This document shows, piece by piece, positions 30,191 through 41,244 of a DNA stretch of 64,000 bases. Both the position numbers and the translations under genes were made by a program. The notes under the pieces were generated by a model, which made no database searches, was not told where the DNA came from, and saw only the letters and a program-made list of their open reading frames with translations. This DNA is from Paenacidovorax monticola (GTDB lineage Bacteria > Pseudomonadota > Gammaproteobacteria > Burkholderiales > Burkholderiaceae_C), in the NCBI RefSeq assembly GCF_014489595.1, contig NZ_CP060790.1:1922001-1986000 (forward strand). The letters are read 5' to 3'. Each line of letters starts with the position of its first letter. Position 1 is the first letter of the stretch.

Positions 30191-30727
30191 TCAGGCCGCG
30201 CAGCGCTGTGCGGCCAGGGCCCGCTTGTTGCGCGGCCGCGAGGCCGCCACGGCCGGCGGCATGCCGTTGATGGCGCCCAGGCCCAGCACCAGGGTGATGC
30301 TGTGCGCGGCGTCGCCCCGGTCGTCGGGCGCGTAGGCCCGGTAGCTGCCGTTGCCCTCGCCCGGCGCGCGCTGCGCCGCATGGAACACGATGCGCGCCCC
30401 GCTGCGCGCGCCGCCGCCGAAGGGCAGCACGCGCAGGCGCGCCGCGCGCTCCAGCGCCAGCCCCATGTGGCCGGGGCGGTTGATGAGGTCGGTGCGGATG
30501 GTGCGCCAGCTCTCGCCGTCGTCGAGCGAGTACTGCCAGGTGCCGACCTGGGCGTCGAGAAACTCCACGATCACGCCCATGGGTGCGAGCACGCCCTCGC
30601 AGTGCATGGTCACGATCTCGGCGATGCTGCGGCCTCCAACCCCTCCGGCCGGGCTCGCGGCGGCGGAAGCGCTCCGGGCCTTCTGGCGCGGGAGATCGGC
30701 ACGATGGGCAAGTACGGCAGTGGTCAT
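30191..30727 (-). CDS. Unknown protein resembling one repeat of a large adhesin
   Basis: A 178-residue protein without a signal peptide or membrane segment. Its middle (about 65-125) shows GTWQYSLDDGESWRTI, then RLRVLPF and a Gly-rich strand pattern. This is very like the repeated G-x-WQYS-DGG-x-W unit of giant bacterial adhesins, but present once. It is divergent from the response regulator gene across a 167-base region that contains inverted repeats. The function is unknown. The gene could be a surface-protein remnant or a dedicated binding domain. Start at the ATG 30727. Confidence 0.5.
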   Translation of the reverse strand: MTTAVLAHRADLPRQKARSASAAASPAGGVGGRSIAEIVTMHCEGVLAPMGVIVEFLDAQVGTWQYSLDDGESWRTIRTDLINRPGHMGLALERAARLRVLPFGGGARSGARIVFHAAQRAPGEGNGSYRAYAPDDRGDAAHSITLVLGLGAINGMPPAVAASRPRNKRALAAQRCAA

Positions 30728-30814
30728 GAACGCATCCCTTCTTCGTTTTCGATAGCAACCCCGCACAGCGGGCAAAGCATTGCGCACCGTGCAGCCATCC
30801 CTGGCATGCGAAAA

Positions 30815-30858
30815 AGTCTAGAAAACGAACATGCGTGCGTCCATCGCACAAATAGACT
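30815..30858. promoter_or_regulatory. Inverted repeats in the divergent regulator promoter region
   Basis: AGTCTA (30815-30820) is matched by TAGACT (30853-30858), and inside them GTGCG (30835-30839) by CGCAC (30845-30849). The stretch is AT-richer than its surroundings and lies just upstream of the response regulator start. It is a plausible binding site for that regulator (autoregulation), not shown. Confidence 0.35.
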
Positions 30859-30894
30859 AGATGCCCGCGTCCCGTTGTGCGCAATACTCGGTTC

Positions 30895-31533
30895 ATGCCT
30901 GCCCACCTGCTGCTTGTGGACGACCACACCCTGTTCCGCACCGGACTGCGCCTCATCGTGCAGGACCACCCCGGCGTGGGCGCCATCGCCGAGGCCGGCT
31001 CCATCGCCCAGGCCTGCGCGCTCGAGCGGCGTGACGTGGACCTGATATTGCTCGACATCCAGATGCCGGGCATGAACGGACTCGACGGACTGCGTCCCTT
31101 GCGCGAGGCCTTTCCCCAGGCGCGCATCGTGCTCGTGTCGGCCAGCGTGGCGCCCGACGCGGTGCGCGAGGCCCGCGCGCGCGGCGCAGACGGCTTCCTG
31201 CCCAAGTCCGCGAGCGGCGAAGACATCCTGGAAGCCATCAGCCTCGCCCTCTCGGGCCGGCCCTGCTTTCCTGCCGCCAACACCCCCGCGCCCCCGCCGG
31301 CGGGACAGTCGGCTCCCGCGCTCACGGCACGCCAGCTCGATGTGCTGAACCTGCTGTGCACGGGCAAGCCCAACAAGGTGATCGCGCGCGACCTGGGCCT
31401 GAGCGAGAACACCGTGCGCGTACACGTCACGGCCATCTTCGCTCAGCTCGGCGTCAACAGCCGCAGCGCGGCGCTGCTGAGCGCCCAGCGCCTGGGCCTG
31501 GTCGACTGGCCTTCCGCCGATGCGCCGTACTGA
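30895..31533 (+). CDS. NarL/FixJ-type response regulator
   Basis: A 212-residue DNA-binding response regulator. The receiver domain (about 4-118) has the acidic pair in LLLVDDH, the phospho-acceptor Asp54 (LILLDIQMPG), Ser82 and Lys104. The LuxR-type helix-turn-helix (about 143-205) reads LTARQLDVLNLLCTGKPNKV, then SENTVRVHVTAIFAQLGV. Start at 30895 (MPAHLLLVDD). It overlaps the histidine kinase gene by 14 bases, so the two probably form one signalling pair. Confidence 0.93.
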   Translation: MPAHLLLVDDHTLFRTGLRLIVQDHPGVGAIAEAGSIAQACALERRDVDLILLDIQMPGMNGLDGLRPLREAFPQARIVLVSASVAPDAVREARARGADGFLPKSASGEDILEAISLALSGRPCFPAANTPAPPPAGQSAPALTARQLDVLNLLCTGKPNKVIARDLGLSENTVRVHVTAIFAQLGVNSRSAALLSAQRLGLVDWPSADAPY

Positions 31534-33370
31534 GGCGCTGCGCGCCAGCGCTGCCCGCTGGCACCGCACCTGGCAAAAGGCCCTGCGCTGGGACCGCGAC
31601 GAGGTGCTCGCCGAGCAGGTGACCCTGCTGCGGCGCAATTTTCCGATGACGCTGTGGGCGTCGCTCATCACCTCGGTCGGCACCGTGTGGATCATGTCGC
31701 TCGTGGTGCCGCTCGCGCCCATGCTGTGGTGGCTTGCATCGCACATCGCGGTGGTCACGCTGGTGTACCTCGGCCTGCGGCCGCTGCCCCGCCCCCGCTG
31801 CGGGCCGCGCAGCGACGCGCGGCGGCTGCTGGCCTGCATGACCGCCATGGGCGTGACCTGGGGATCGCTGGGCTGTGTGGTGTGGTGGAAAGGCAGCGGC
31901 ACCGATGCCGTGGTCTACGCCATCGGCATCCTGAGCACCGTGTCGTCGGGCGCCCTGGGCCTGGGCGCACCGCTGCTGCGCGGCTATGTCGCCTACCTGA
32001 CCTGTGCGATCAGCGGTGTGCTGGTCGCGCTCGCGGTGGTGGGCGGCCCCATCGCGCTGCCGGGCTGCGTGATGGTGTTCGTGTACTACCTGCTGACCTG
32101 CCTGCACGCCCGCAACCACGCCGACGCGGCACGCCACAGCATCGAGCTCAAGTTCGACAACGAACGCCTGGTCAAGCAGCTGCGCGCGCAGACGCAGCGT
32201 GCCGTGCAGGCCCTGACCGCGGCCGAGCAGGCCAACCAGGACAAATCGCGCTTTCTCGCGGCGGCCAGCCACGACCTGCGCCAGCCGCTGCATGCCATGG
32301 GACTGTTCCTCGACACGCTCGCGCGCAGCCCGATGTCACCGCAGCAGTCCACGGTGCTGGGGCACGCGCGCGCGGCCTCGGGCGCGGCGTCGGAAATGCT
32401 GACCACGCTGCTGGACTACTCGCGCCTGGAAGCGGGCGTGGTGAAGGCGCATTGCACGCCGTTCGCGGTGCAGCCGCTGCTCAGTGCATTGGAGCAGGAG
32501 TTCGGCGGCCAGGCCGATGCCGCGTCCCTGGTTTACCGCACGCGCGAAACCACGGCCGCCGCGCTGGCCGACAAGGCACTGGTTGATCTGGTGATGCGCA
32601 ACTTCATCTCGAACGCCCTGCGCTACACGCGCGAAGGCGGTGTGCTCATCGCCTGCCGCCAGCGCGCGGGACAGCTCGCGCTGGAAGTGTGGGACACGGG
32701 CAGCGGCATCGCCCCCGAGCACCTCGAGGACATCTTTCGGGAGTTCCACCAGCTCGGCAACCCCGAACGCGACCGGCGCAAGGGCCTGGGGCTGGGCCTG
32801 GCGATCGTGCAGCGCCTGGCCCAGGAGATGCAGACCCGCGTGGAAGTGCGCTCACGCCCGGGGCGCGGCTCGGTGTTCCGCCTGTGGCTCGCGCCCTGGC
32901 ATGGTGCGCTGGAGGACGAGGCCTCGGCGCCGCCCCGGGACGGCGCCCGCCTTGCGGGGCTGCACATCCTGGTCATCGACGACGACGAGGCCGTGCGCCT
33001 GGGCATGCAGTCGCTGCTGGAGAGCTGGGGCTGCATCTGCACCTGTGCCGAATCAGCCGCCGACGCGATCGCGCGGCTGCGCGGCGTGCCGCCGCCCAGC
33101 CTGATCGTGACCGACTTCCGGCTGCGCAACGAGGAAACGGGCAAGCAGGCCCTGCAGGTGCTGCGCGGGCACCTGCAGCGTCCCGTGCCGGCCATCATCA
33201 TGACGGGCGACACCTCACCGCAGCGCCTGCGCGACGCGCAGTCCACGGCCGCCCTGCTGCTGCACAAGCCCGTGTCCACAGGGCAGCTGCGCGACGCGCT
33301 GGTGGAACTGTTGCAGGAACAGGCCCCGGCCGCGCCTCAGAGCCAGCGGCGCAGCAGCGCCATCACCTGA
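31520..33370 (+). CDS. Hybrid sensor histidine kinase with C-terminal receiver
   Basis: A 616-residue membrane kinase. Five or six hydrophobic segments occupy about residues 40-195, with no recognisable periplasmic sensor domain. A coiled linker leads to the H-box AASHDLRQPLHAMGLF (His251). The N-box RNFISNALRYT and the G-boxes DTGSGIAPEHL and GLGLGLAIVQRLA are complete. A receiver domain follows, with VIDDDEAVRLGM and its Asp in IVTDFRLRN. HDLRQPL is the form seen in the NahK/ErcS-prime group. The signal is unknown. The 3' end overlaps the convergent aldehyde dehydrogenase by 34 bases. Confidence 0.92.
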   Translation: MRRTEALRASAARWHRTWQKALRWDRDEVLAEQVTLLRRNFPMTLWASLITSVGTVWIMSLVVPLAPMLWWLASHIAVVTLVYLGLRPLPRPRCGPRSDARRLLACMTAMGVTWGSLGCVVWWKGSGTDAVVYAIGILSTVSSGALGLGAPLLRGYVAYLTCAISGVLVALAVVGGPIALPGCVMVFVYYLLTCLHARNHADAARHSIELKFDNERLVKQLRAQTQRAVQALTAAEQANQDKSRFLAAASHDLRQPLHAMGLFLDTLARSPMSPQQSTVLGHARAASGAASEMLTTLLDYSRLEAGVVKAHCTPFAVQPLLSALEQEFGGQADAASLVYRTRETTAAALADKALVDLVMRNFISNALRYTREGGVLIACRQRAGQLALEVWDTGSGIAPEHLEDIFREFHQLGNPERDRRKGLGLGLAIVQRLAQEMQTRVEVRSRPGRGSVFRLWLAPWHGALEDEASAPPRDGARLAGLHILVIDDDEAVRLGMQSLLESWGCICTCAESAADAIARLRGVPPPSLIVTDFRLRNEETGKQALQVLRGHLQRPVPAIIMTGDTSPQRLRDAQSTAALLLHKPVSTGQLRDALVELLQEQAPAAPQSQRRSSAIT

Positions 33371-34785
33371 TCGAAGCGCGCCCCGTAGGGCGGATAGAAC
33401 AGCGAGCCCATGGCCCAGCGCGACTGGGCCAGCACCGACTTCTGGTGCGTGAAGCGCAGGAAGCCCTGCTCGCCATGGTAGGCACCCCAGCCGCTGTCGC
33501 CCACGCCGCCGAAGGGCAGGTTGTCGTGTGCGATGTGCATGAGCGTGTCGTTCACCGTCACCCCGCCGCTCACCGTGCGGCGCAGCACATCGTCGCGCGT
33601 GGCCTCGCTGTTGCCGAACCAGTACAGCGCCAGAGGCCGCGGGTTGGCGTTGATGTGGGCCACGGCATCGTCAAGGCGCTCGTAGGCGATCACGGGCAGC
33701 ACGGGCCCGAAGATTTCCTCCTGCATGATCTGCATGCCCGAGGTGGCGCCGAACACCAGCACGGGCGCCATCTGGCGGCTCACGCCATCGCCCAGGCCGG
33801 CCTGGTGGTCGGGCCTGGGCGCCTTGGCCACGGGCTCGATCACCTGCACCTCGGCGCCCTGCGTCTGCGCCTGCTGCAGCATGGTACGCAGGCGCGCGAG
33901 ATGGCGCGTGGTGATGATCGAGGCGTAGTCCGGGTTGCCCTCGATCTGCGGGAACAGCCGCAGGGCGGCTGCGCGGTAGGCCTCGGCGAAGGCGGCCTCG
34001 CGCCCCCGGGGCAGCAGCACATAGTCGGGCGCGATACAGGTCTGGCCCGCGTTGAGCAGCTTGCCATGCGCGATCTTGAGCGCCGCATCCTCCAGGTTGC
34101 AGTCGGCATCGATGATGCAGGGCGATTTGCCGCCCAGCTCCAGCGTCGTGGGCGTCAGGTTCACGGCAGCCGCCTGTGCCACCTTGCGCCCCACCGCAGT
34201 GGAACCGGTGAACACGAGGTGGTCGAAGGGCAGCGACGCCACCAGGCCCGCCACGGCGGCATCGCCCTGCACCACGCAGAACTCCTCCGGCGCGAAGAAC
34301 TGAGCCACCAGGGCCGCGAGCTGGGCCGACGTGTGGGGCGTGAGTTCACTGGGCTTGAGCATCACGCGGTTGCCCGCCGCCAGCGCCGTGATGGCAGGCG
34401 CCAGCGCCAGTTGCACTGGGTAGTTCCACGGCGAGATCACCCCCACCACGCCCACGGGCTGGCGCTGGATCCAGGCGCGCGCGGGCTGCAGGTACAGCGG
34501 CGTGCGCACGGCCCTGGGCTTCATCCAGCGCGCCAGGTGGCGCAGGGTGTGGCCCAGCAGGGCGCGCAGCACGAAGAAATCGGCCACCTCGGTCAGCCGG
34601 GGCGAGCGCATGCCGAAATCCGCCTGCACGGCGGCGGCCAGCACGGGGCCATGCTCATCGATGAGCTTGCGCATGCGCAGCAACCGCTCGCGGCGCACCA
34701 CCAGGGGCACCTCGACCTGCGCGCGGCTGGCCTGGTGCTGGATCTCGAACACGGAACGGATGTCGGCAGGGGTCATGGCAGCCAT
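33337..34785 (-). CDS. Aldehyde dehydrogenase, coniferyl aldehyde dehydrogenase-like
   Basis: NAD(P)-dependent aldehyde dehydrogenase of 482 residues. The catalytic Glu is in TLELGGKSPCIIDADC and the catalytic Cys in NAGQTCIAPDYVLLP, both intact. The nucleotide-binding VFTGSTAVGRKV is present. The lack of a typical C-terminal extension, and motifs such as SPWNYPVQLAL and PFGGVGDSGWGAYHG, fit the CALDH group that oxidises hydrophobic or aromatic aldehydes. The exact substrate is inferred. Start at 34785 or, three codons on, 34776. Confidence 0.88.
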   Translation of the reverse strand: MAAMTPADIRSVFEIQHQASRAQVEVPLVVRRERLLRMRKLIDEHGPVLAAAVQADFGMRSPRLTEVADFFVLRALLGHTLRHLARWMKPRAVRTPLYLQPARAWIQRQPVGVVGVISPWNYPVQLALAPAITALAAGNRVMLKPSELTPHTSAQLAALVAQFFAPEEFCVVQGDAAVAGLVASLPFDHLVFTGSTAVGRKVAQAAAVNLTPTTLELGGKSPCIIDADCNLEDAALKIAHGKLLNAGQTCIAPDYVLLPRGREAAFAEAYRAAALRLFPQIEGNPDYASIITTRHLARLRTMLQQAQTQGAEVQVIEPVAKAPRPDHQAGLGDGVSRQMAPVLVFGATSGMQIMQEEIFGPVLPVIAYERLDDAVAHINANPRPLALYWFGNSEATRDDVLRRTVSGGVTVNDTLMHIAHDNLPFGGVGDSGWGAYHGEQGFLRFTHQKSVLAQSRWAMGSLFYPPYGARFDQVMALLRRWL

Positions 34786-34882
34786 GATAGGGCCGGGCGC
34801 TGGCGGAAGTTAGGGCCTGCTCTCGCTATTTCACGGGAATCGCCCCGCTCAGGGCGCTGGCGCCAGGACGGCCGGACGGTAC

Positions 34883-35215
34883 TCAGTCGCGCACTTCCCG
34901 CGGCTGCACATCGGTCACCTCGGCCGCACCGGGCAGCACCCCGCCCCGGCGGCTGGGCGCGTCGCTCTCCCGGGCCGGCGCGGCGGACCAGCGCTCCGAG
35001 GAACGGTACACCGCGCTCCAGCCCGTGCGCGGGTCCACGCGCATGCGCCAGGGCATGACGGGGCGCCCCGTGAGCCTGGCCCACAGCGCACGCAGCCCCC
35101 AGAGCGCGGCCAGCACGGCTGCCGCGGCCAGCAGGCTCAGGAAGAACACCAAGCCCACGGCCACCAGCAGGGCACGCACGAGCCAGCGGCTCAGGGTCGA
35201 TACGACATCGTTCAA
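34883..35215 (-). CDS. Small inner-membrane protein downstream of clpB
   Basis: A 110-residue protein with one strong transmembrane segment (about 9-35, LVRALLVAVGLVFFLSLLAA). A basic, Arg/Trp-rich cytosolic tail follows. The start is TTG at 35215, chosen because GGAGAAAGG lies just upstream and no ATG fits. It begins 28 bases after clpB on the same strand and is probably co-transcribed, hence possibly heat-induced. I do not recognise the family. Confidence 0.6.
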   Translation of the reverse strand: MNDVVSTLSRWLVRALLVAVGLVFFLSLLAAAAVLAALWGLRALWARLTGRPVMPWRMRVDPRTGWSAVYRSSERWSAAPARESDAPSRRGGVLPGAAEVTDVQPREVRD

Positions 35216-35243
35216 AGCACAGCCTTTCTCCACACCGCCCGGA

Positions 35244-37850
<2,607 letters not shown>

Positions 37851-37876
37851 GGTGTAAAAACCTCCAACTTCCCGCT

Positions 37877-37905
37877 AACTAGGGCTATTCCCCCGCGATT
37901 TCAAG
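37877..37905 (-). promoter_or_regulatory. Sigma-32 (heat-shock) promoter of clpB
   Basis: On the minus strand CTTGAAA (37905-37899) is followed, after 14 bases, by CCCTAGTT (37884-37877). The sigma-32 consensus is CTTGAAA, 13-14 bases, CCCCATNT. It lies 27 to 55 bases upstream of the clpB ATG. The -35 part is perfect and the -10 is a fair match. Confidence 0.75.
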
Positions 37906-37934
37906 CCGTTGAGGGCCAAAAGTACTGCTGTACG

Positions 37935-40118
37935 TCAAACACGGCTGCTGGCGAGCTGCAGGTTCGTGCTGCGCAGGCGCGCCGACAGCTCCACGCCCAG
38001 GTTCTCCATGAGGCGGTGCGCCAGCACGGGCTCGGACTGCACGAGGTCGTCCACCGCCGCGCGGCGCAGCACGCTCACGAGGGCATCCTCGGCCACCACG
38101 GCCGTGGCGGAGCGGGGCGTGCCGTCCAGGAACCCCATCTCGCCCAGCGTCGAGCCCGCGCGCATCGACGCCACGCGCAAGCGGCCCTGCGCGACCAGCA
38201 CGTTCACGCTGCCCCGGCGCAGCACGAACAGCTCGCGCGAGACCTCGCCCTCCGAGAAGAGCACGGTGCCCACGGTCATGGAGCGCTGCTCGAAGCACTG
38301 CTCCACGCGTTCGCGCTGGGCAGCGTCGAAGCCCTTGAGCAGTGCGCTGGGCTCCTCCAGCGGGCCGGCCGGGAAGGCCTCGCCCCCGGGCAGCTCCAGC
38401 AGGCGGTTCTCCAGGGATTCCAGCGCGCGGTCGGCGTCCTCGAAATAGCGCACGCCGTCCAGGCCGTCCTCTTCGGAGAGGACCTGCACGGCCTCGCCGT
38501 CCATGCCCATGAGCAGCCGGCGCGAGGCGAACGCGGAATGGACCACCACGACCCCCTGGTCTCGCGCCTTCTGCTCGAAGCGCGCCACGGCACGGCCGAT
38601 GGTGCTGTCCACCGACACCACGCTCTCCCAGTCCAGCACGATGAAGCGCGCGCCCGGCAGGGCCTCGCACAGTTCGTCGTACAGCAGGTTGGCCGAGCCG
38701 AAGAACAGCGCCCCCTGCAGGCGCACGCGGCGGATGAAGCCCCCATAGGTGTCGAGCAGCGCCGTGGCACGGCGCGAGCGCGCGCAGTTGGAACGGCACA
38801 CAAGGCCGGTCTGTATGTCGCGCACCGGCGCACGCCCATTGCGCCGCGCGAACAGCGCCAGGCCCGCGATGATGCCCACAGGCACGGCCACCACCATGTT
38901 CGACAGGCCCGCCACCACGACCACCAGGAGCCAGGTGACCAGATCCTCGCGCTCCAGCGCCCCCACATGCGCCTTGCCGCCGCTGCCGATCCAGCGCATC
39001 GCCGGCGCCAGGCTGGGGCGGTCCACGAGGCTCCAGGCCTCGAAGAGCAGCAGCGCCGCCACGGCGGCCAGCGGAATCCATTCGACCCAGCCCGTGAACG
39101 CGAAGAGCGCCACGGCCAGCGCCAGCAGGCGCAGCGCCAGCGGCCCGAGCCCGCCGGCGCGCAGGGCGCCCAGCGTCGCTCCGGACGTGCCACCCACGGG
39201 CAGCGCACCCAGCATGGCCATCCCGGTCTGGGCCGCGCACTGCAGATACTGCTGCCAGGGGCGCGCCGCATCGCGCTCGTGCGCCTGGCTCACGAGAGCG
39301 TCGGCCAGCGCCGTGTTCATGAAGACCGCGCCGCCGAGCAGCACGCCCGCCAGCACCACGTCACGCAGGATCGCCGCGGTGGCCACCTGCGGCGCCCACC
39401 ACGCGGCCCAGTCGAGCGCGGGCAGGTGCAACCCGGCCTGCGCGCCGTGCGCGAGCACCGTGGGCACCTGCGCGCCCTGGACGGCGAGGAGAACCCCCAG
39501 GCCACTGGCAACCACAAGCCCCGCGAGGCTCGCGGGCACGCGGGGCCAAAGCCCGCGCACCAGCGCGGCCACGGCGATGCAGGCCACCACGATCAACAGC
39601 AGCACGCTCGGACGCATGCCGTGCTGCAGCACCAGGGCCTCCAGCGCGGGCACCTGCCCCAGCACGATCAGCACCGCCGTCGCATTGGCGAAGCCCGCGA
39701 ACACCGGCGCCGGAATGAAGCGCGCGAGCCGCTCGGCCCGCAGCGCATAGAGCATGGGCTGGCACAGCGCGGCCACCACGCAGACCGAGGCCACGAGCGT
39801 CGCACGCGCCTGCGGCGCGTCGGCCAGACCCCACGAGGGCATGCGCAGCACGAAGGCATCGACGATGCCCGCGAGGATCGAGGCCGAGAAAAACCGCACC
39901 GAGAACACCATGGGGCGCCGCGAGAACGAGCCCGCGAAGTTCACGATCGCCAACCCCAGCAGGCTCGCCCACAGCAGCGAGGCGGTGTAGCTGGGCCCGA
40001 TCTTGGCCGCGAGCCAGACGATGGCGGCGATGCTGCCCGGCAGGGCCATGCCGCAGCCCTCCAGCGCCGAGGCCAGGGCCGAGGGAAGGCTGTGCTGCTG
40101 TGCGTGCTCCGGCGCCAT
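37935..40118 (-). CDS. SulP-family anion transporter with STAS and cyclic-nucleotide-binding domains
   Basis: A 727-residue membrane protein. The N-terminal 400 residues hold about ten to twelve hydrophobic segments with SulP features (IPAPVFAGFANATAVLIVLGQ, PVGGTSGATLGALRAGG). A STAS domain follows (about 430-560, VRLQGALFFGSANLLYDEL, FIVLDWESVVSVDSTIG). Then comes a cNMP-type domain (about 600-710, SEGEVSRELFVLRRGSVNVL, STLGEMGFLDGTPRSATAVV). Sulfate, bicarbonate or molybdate are family substrates, and none can be chosen from sequence. It starts one base after the moaE stop, so it is translationally linked to a molybdopterin gene. Confidence 0.88.
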   Translation of the reverse strand: MAPEHAQQHSLPSALASALEGCGMALPGSIAAIVWLAAKIGPSYTASLLWASLLGLAIVNFAGSFSRRPMVFSVRFFSASILAGIVDAFVLRMPSWGLADAPQARATLVASVCVVAALCQPMLYALRAERLARFIPAPVFAGFANATAVLIVLGQVPALEALVLQHGMRPSVLLLIVVACIAVAALVRGLWPRVPASLAGLVVASGLGVLLAVQGAQVPTVLAHGAQAGLHLPALDWAAWWAPQVATAAILRDVVLAGVLLGGAVFMNTALADALVSQAHERDAARPWQQYLQCAAQTGMAMLGALPVGGTSGATLGALRAGGLGPLALRLLALAVALFAFTGWVEWIPLAAVAALLLFEAWSLVDRPSLAPAMRWIGSGGKAHVGALEREDLVTWLLVVVVAGLSNMVVAVPVGIIAGLALFARRNGRAPVRDIQTGLVCRSNCARSRRATALLDTYGGFIRRVRLQGALFFGSANLLYDELCEALPGARFIVLDWESVVSVDSTIGRAVARFEQKARDQGVVVVHSAFASRRLLMGMDGEAVQVLSEEDGLDGVRYFEDADRALESLENRLLELPGGEAFPAGPLEEPSALLKGFDAAQRERVEQCFEQRSMTVGTVLFSEGEVSRELFVLRRGSVNVLVAQGRLRVASMRAGSTLGEMGFLDGTPRSATAVVAEDALVSVLRRAAVDDLVQSEPVLAHRLMENLGVELSARLRSTNLQLASSRV

Positions 40119-40119
40119 G

Positions 40120-40602
40120 TCAGCCCGCCATCGGGGGGGCCGAGATGCCCCAGCGCGCCAGCGCCGCATCGTCGCTCACGCGGGCATCCACCCAGCGCGC
40201 CCCCTGCGGCGTCTGCTCCTTCTTCCAGAACGGTGCCTGGGTCTTGAGGTAGTCCATGAGGAATTCGCAGGCCTGGAAGCTCTCGCCCCGGTGCGCCGAG
40301 GTCACGGCCACCAACACGATCTGGTCCAGCGGCTGCAGCAGCCCCACGCGGTGGATGACACGCGCGCCGTAGAGGTCGAAGCGGCGAAACGCCTCCTTCA
40401 CCATGGCCTCGATCGATTTTTCGGTCATGCCGGGGTAGTGCTCCAGCTCCATCGAGGCAACCTGGTCACCGTCATTGCGGTCGCGCACCAGGCCCACGAA
40501 GCAGCACACCGCGCCCACGCGCGCATCCCCCGCGCGCAGCGCAGCCACTTCGGCCGACAGGTCGAAATCCTCGGTCTGGATCGAAACGCGGGGCAAACTC
40601 AT
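40120..40602 (-). CDS. moaE: Molybdopterin synthase catalytic subunit
   Basis: Large subunit of molybdopterin synthase. It works with MoaD, encoded about 2 kb away on the same strand, to insert the dithiolene sulfurs. The 160-residue protein shows GLVRDRNDGDQVASMELEHY and the catalytic Lys region FWKKEQTPQGARWV. Start at ATG 40602 (MSLPRVSIQTEDF). An upstream TTG is not needed. The next gene on the strand is the SulP transporter. Confidence 0.95.
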   Translation of the reverse strand: MSLPRVSIQTEDFDLSAEVAALRAGDARVGAVCCFVGLVRDRNDGDQVASMELEHYPGMTEKSIEAMVKEAFRRFDLYGARVIHRVGLLQPLDQIVLVAVTSAHRGESFQACEFLMDYLKTQAPFWKKEQTPQGARWVDARVSDDAALARWGISAPPMAG

Positions 40603-40642
40603 GGCGTCATTGTTCTCCAAAAGCGGGGGGAGGGAACGCGGC

Positions 40643-40876
40643 TCAGGGCGCGCGGTGCAGCCGCGGCGCGGCCAGCAGCGCGCGCTCTTCTTCCACGAAC
40701 TGCTCCAGTTGCCGGCGCGCGGGCGTGGCAGGCAACTGTGGCAGCAAGGCCTGCAGCCGCGCCACGTCCGCCGCCGTGGGCGCGACCTTGACCTGGGCCA
40801 TCGCGGCCTGCGTGTTGCCGGCCTGGATCAGTGCAAAAACCTTGCGGGCCCATTCATCCTTGTTGTGGCGTGCCAC
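40643..40876 (-). CDS. Small helical protein, unknown function
   Basis: A 77-residue, mostly helical protein (ARHNKDEWARKVFALIQAG, then ADVARLQALLPQLPATPARR). The start is GTG at 40876, with AGGAG about ten bases upstream. It lies just upstream of moaE on the same strand, 40 bases apart. There is no signal peptide or membrane segment. I do not recognise the family. Confidence 0.6.
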   Translation of the reverse strand: MARHNKDEWARKVFALIQAGNTQAAMAQVKVAPTAADVARLQALLPQLPATPARRQLEQFVEEERALLAAPRLHRAP

Positions 40877-40972
40877 GGTGTCACTGCTCCTGTGTTGCGG
40901 AGCCCGCGCCATGCGGGGCCCCTTTGTCGCTACGATGCCGGACTGTACCCCTTCCCGACACCCTCTCCGCCC

Positions 40973-41227
40973 ATGGCCCAACTCACCATCACCACCGACG
41001 AATACAAGCTGTTTCCGTCGCCGCGCAACCAGCACCGTGTCGTGTTCGAGCACCAGACCTTCGTGCCCTACCCCTACGCGCTCATCGACCTGCCGAGCTT
41101 CGACCTGGCCGGCCGCTACAGCCTGTTCGCCGCCTGCCGCCTGGCGGACATGAAGATGGGCCAGCTCGTGAGCTTCGAGCAGCCCGAGGACCAGGCCCGC
41201 TTCGAGCGCCTGTTCGTGCCCGACTGA
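40973..41227 (+). CDS. Small unknown protein
   Basis: An 84-residue protein beginning MAQLTITTDEYKLFPSPRNQ, rich in aromatic residues, with a likely beta-structured core (YALIDLPSFDLAGRYSLFAA). It ends KMGQLVSFEQPEDQARFERL. It is divergent from the 77-residue gene and 17 bases before the next plus-strand gene, probably one unit with it. Not recognised. Confidence 0.55.
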   Translation: MAQLTITTDEYKLFPSPRNQHRVVFEHQTFVPYPYALIDLPSFDLAGRYSLFAACRLADMKMGQLVSFEQPEDQARFERLFVPD

Positions 41228-41244
41228 GCGCCGCCCAACCTGCC

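Noticed and set aside
30191..30727. A mobile element or phage remnant near the adhesin-like gene
   Set aside because: No transposase, integrase, terminal repeats or tRNA-linked att sites are visible.
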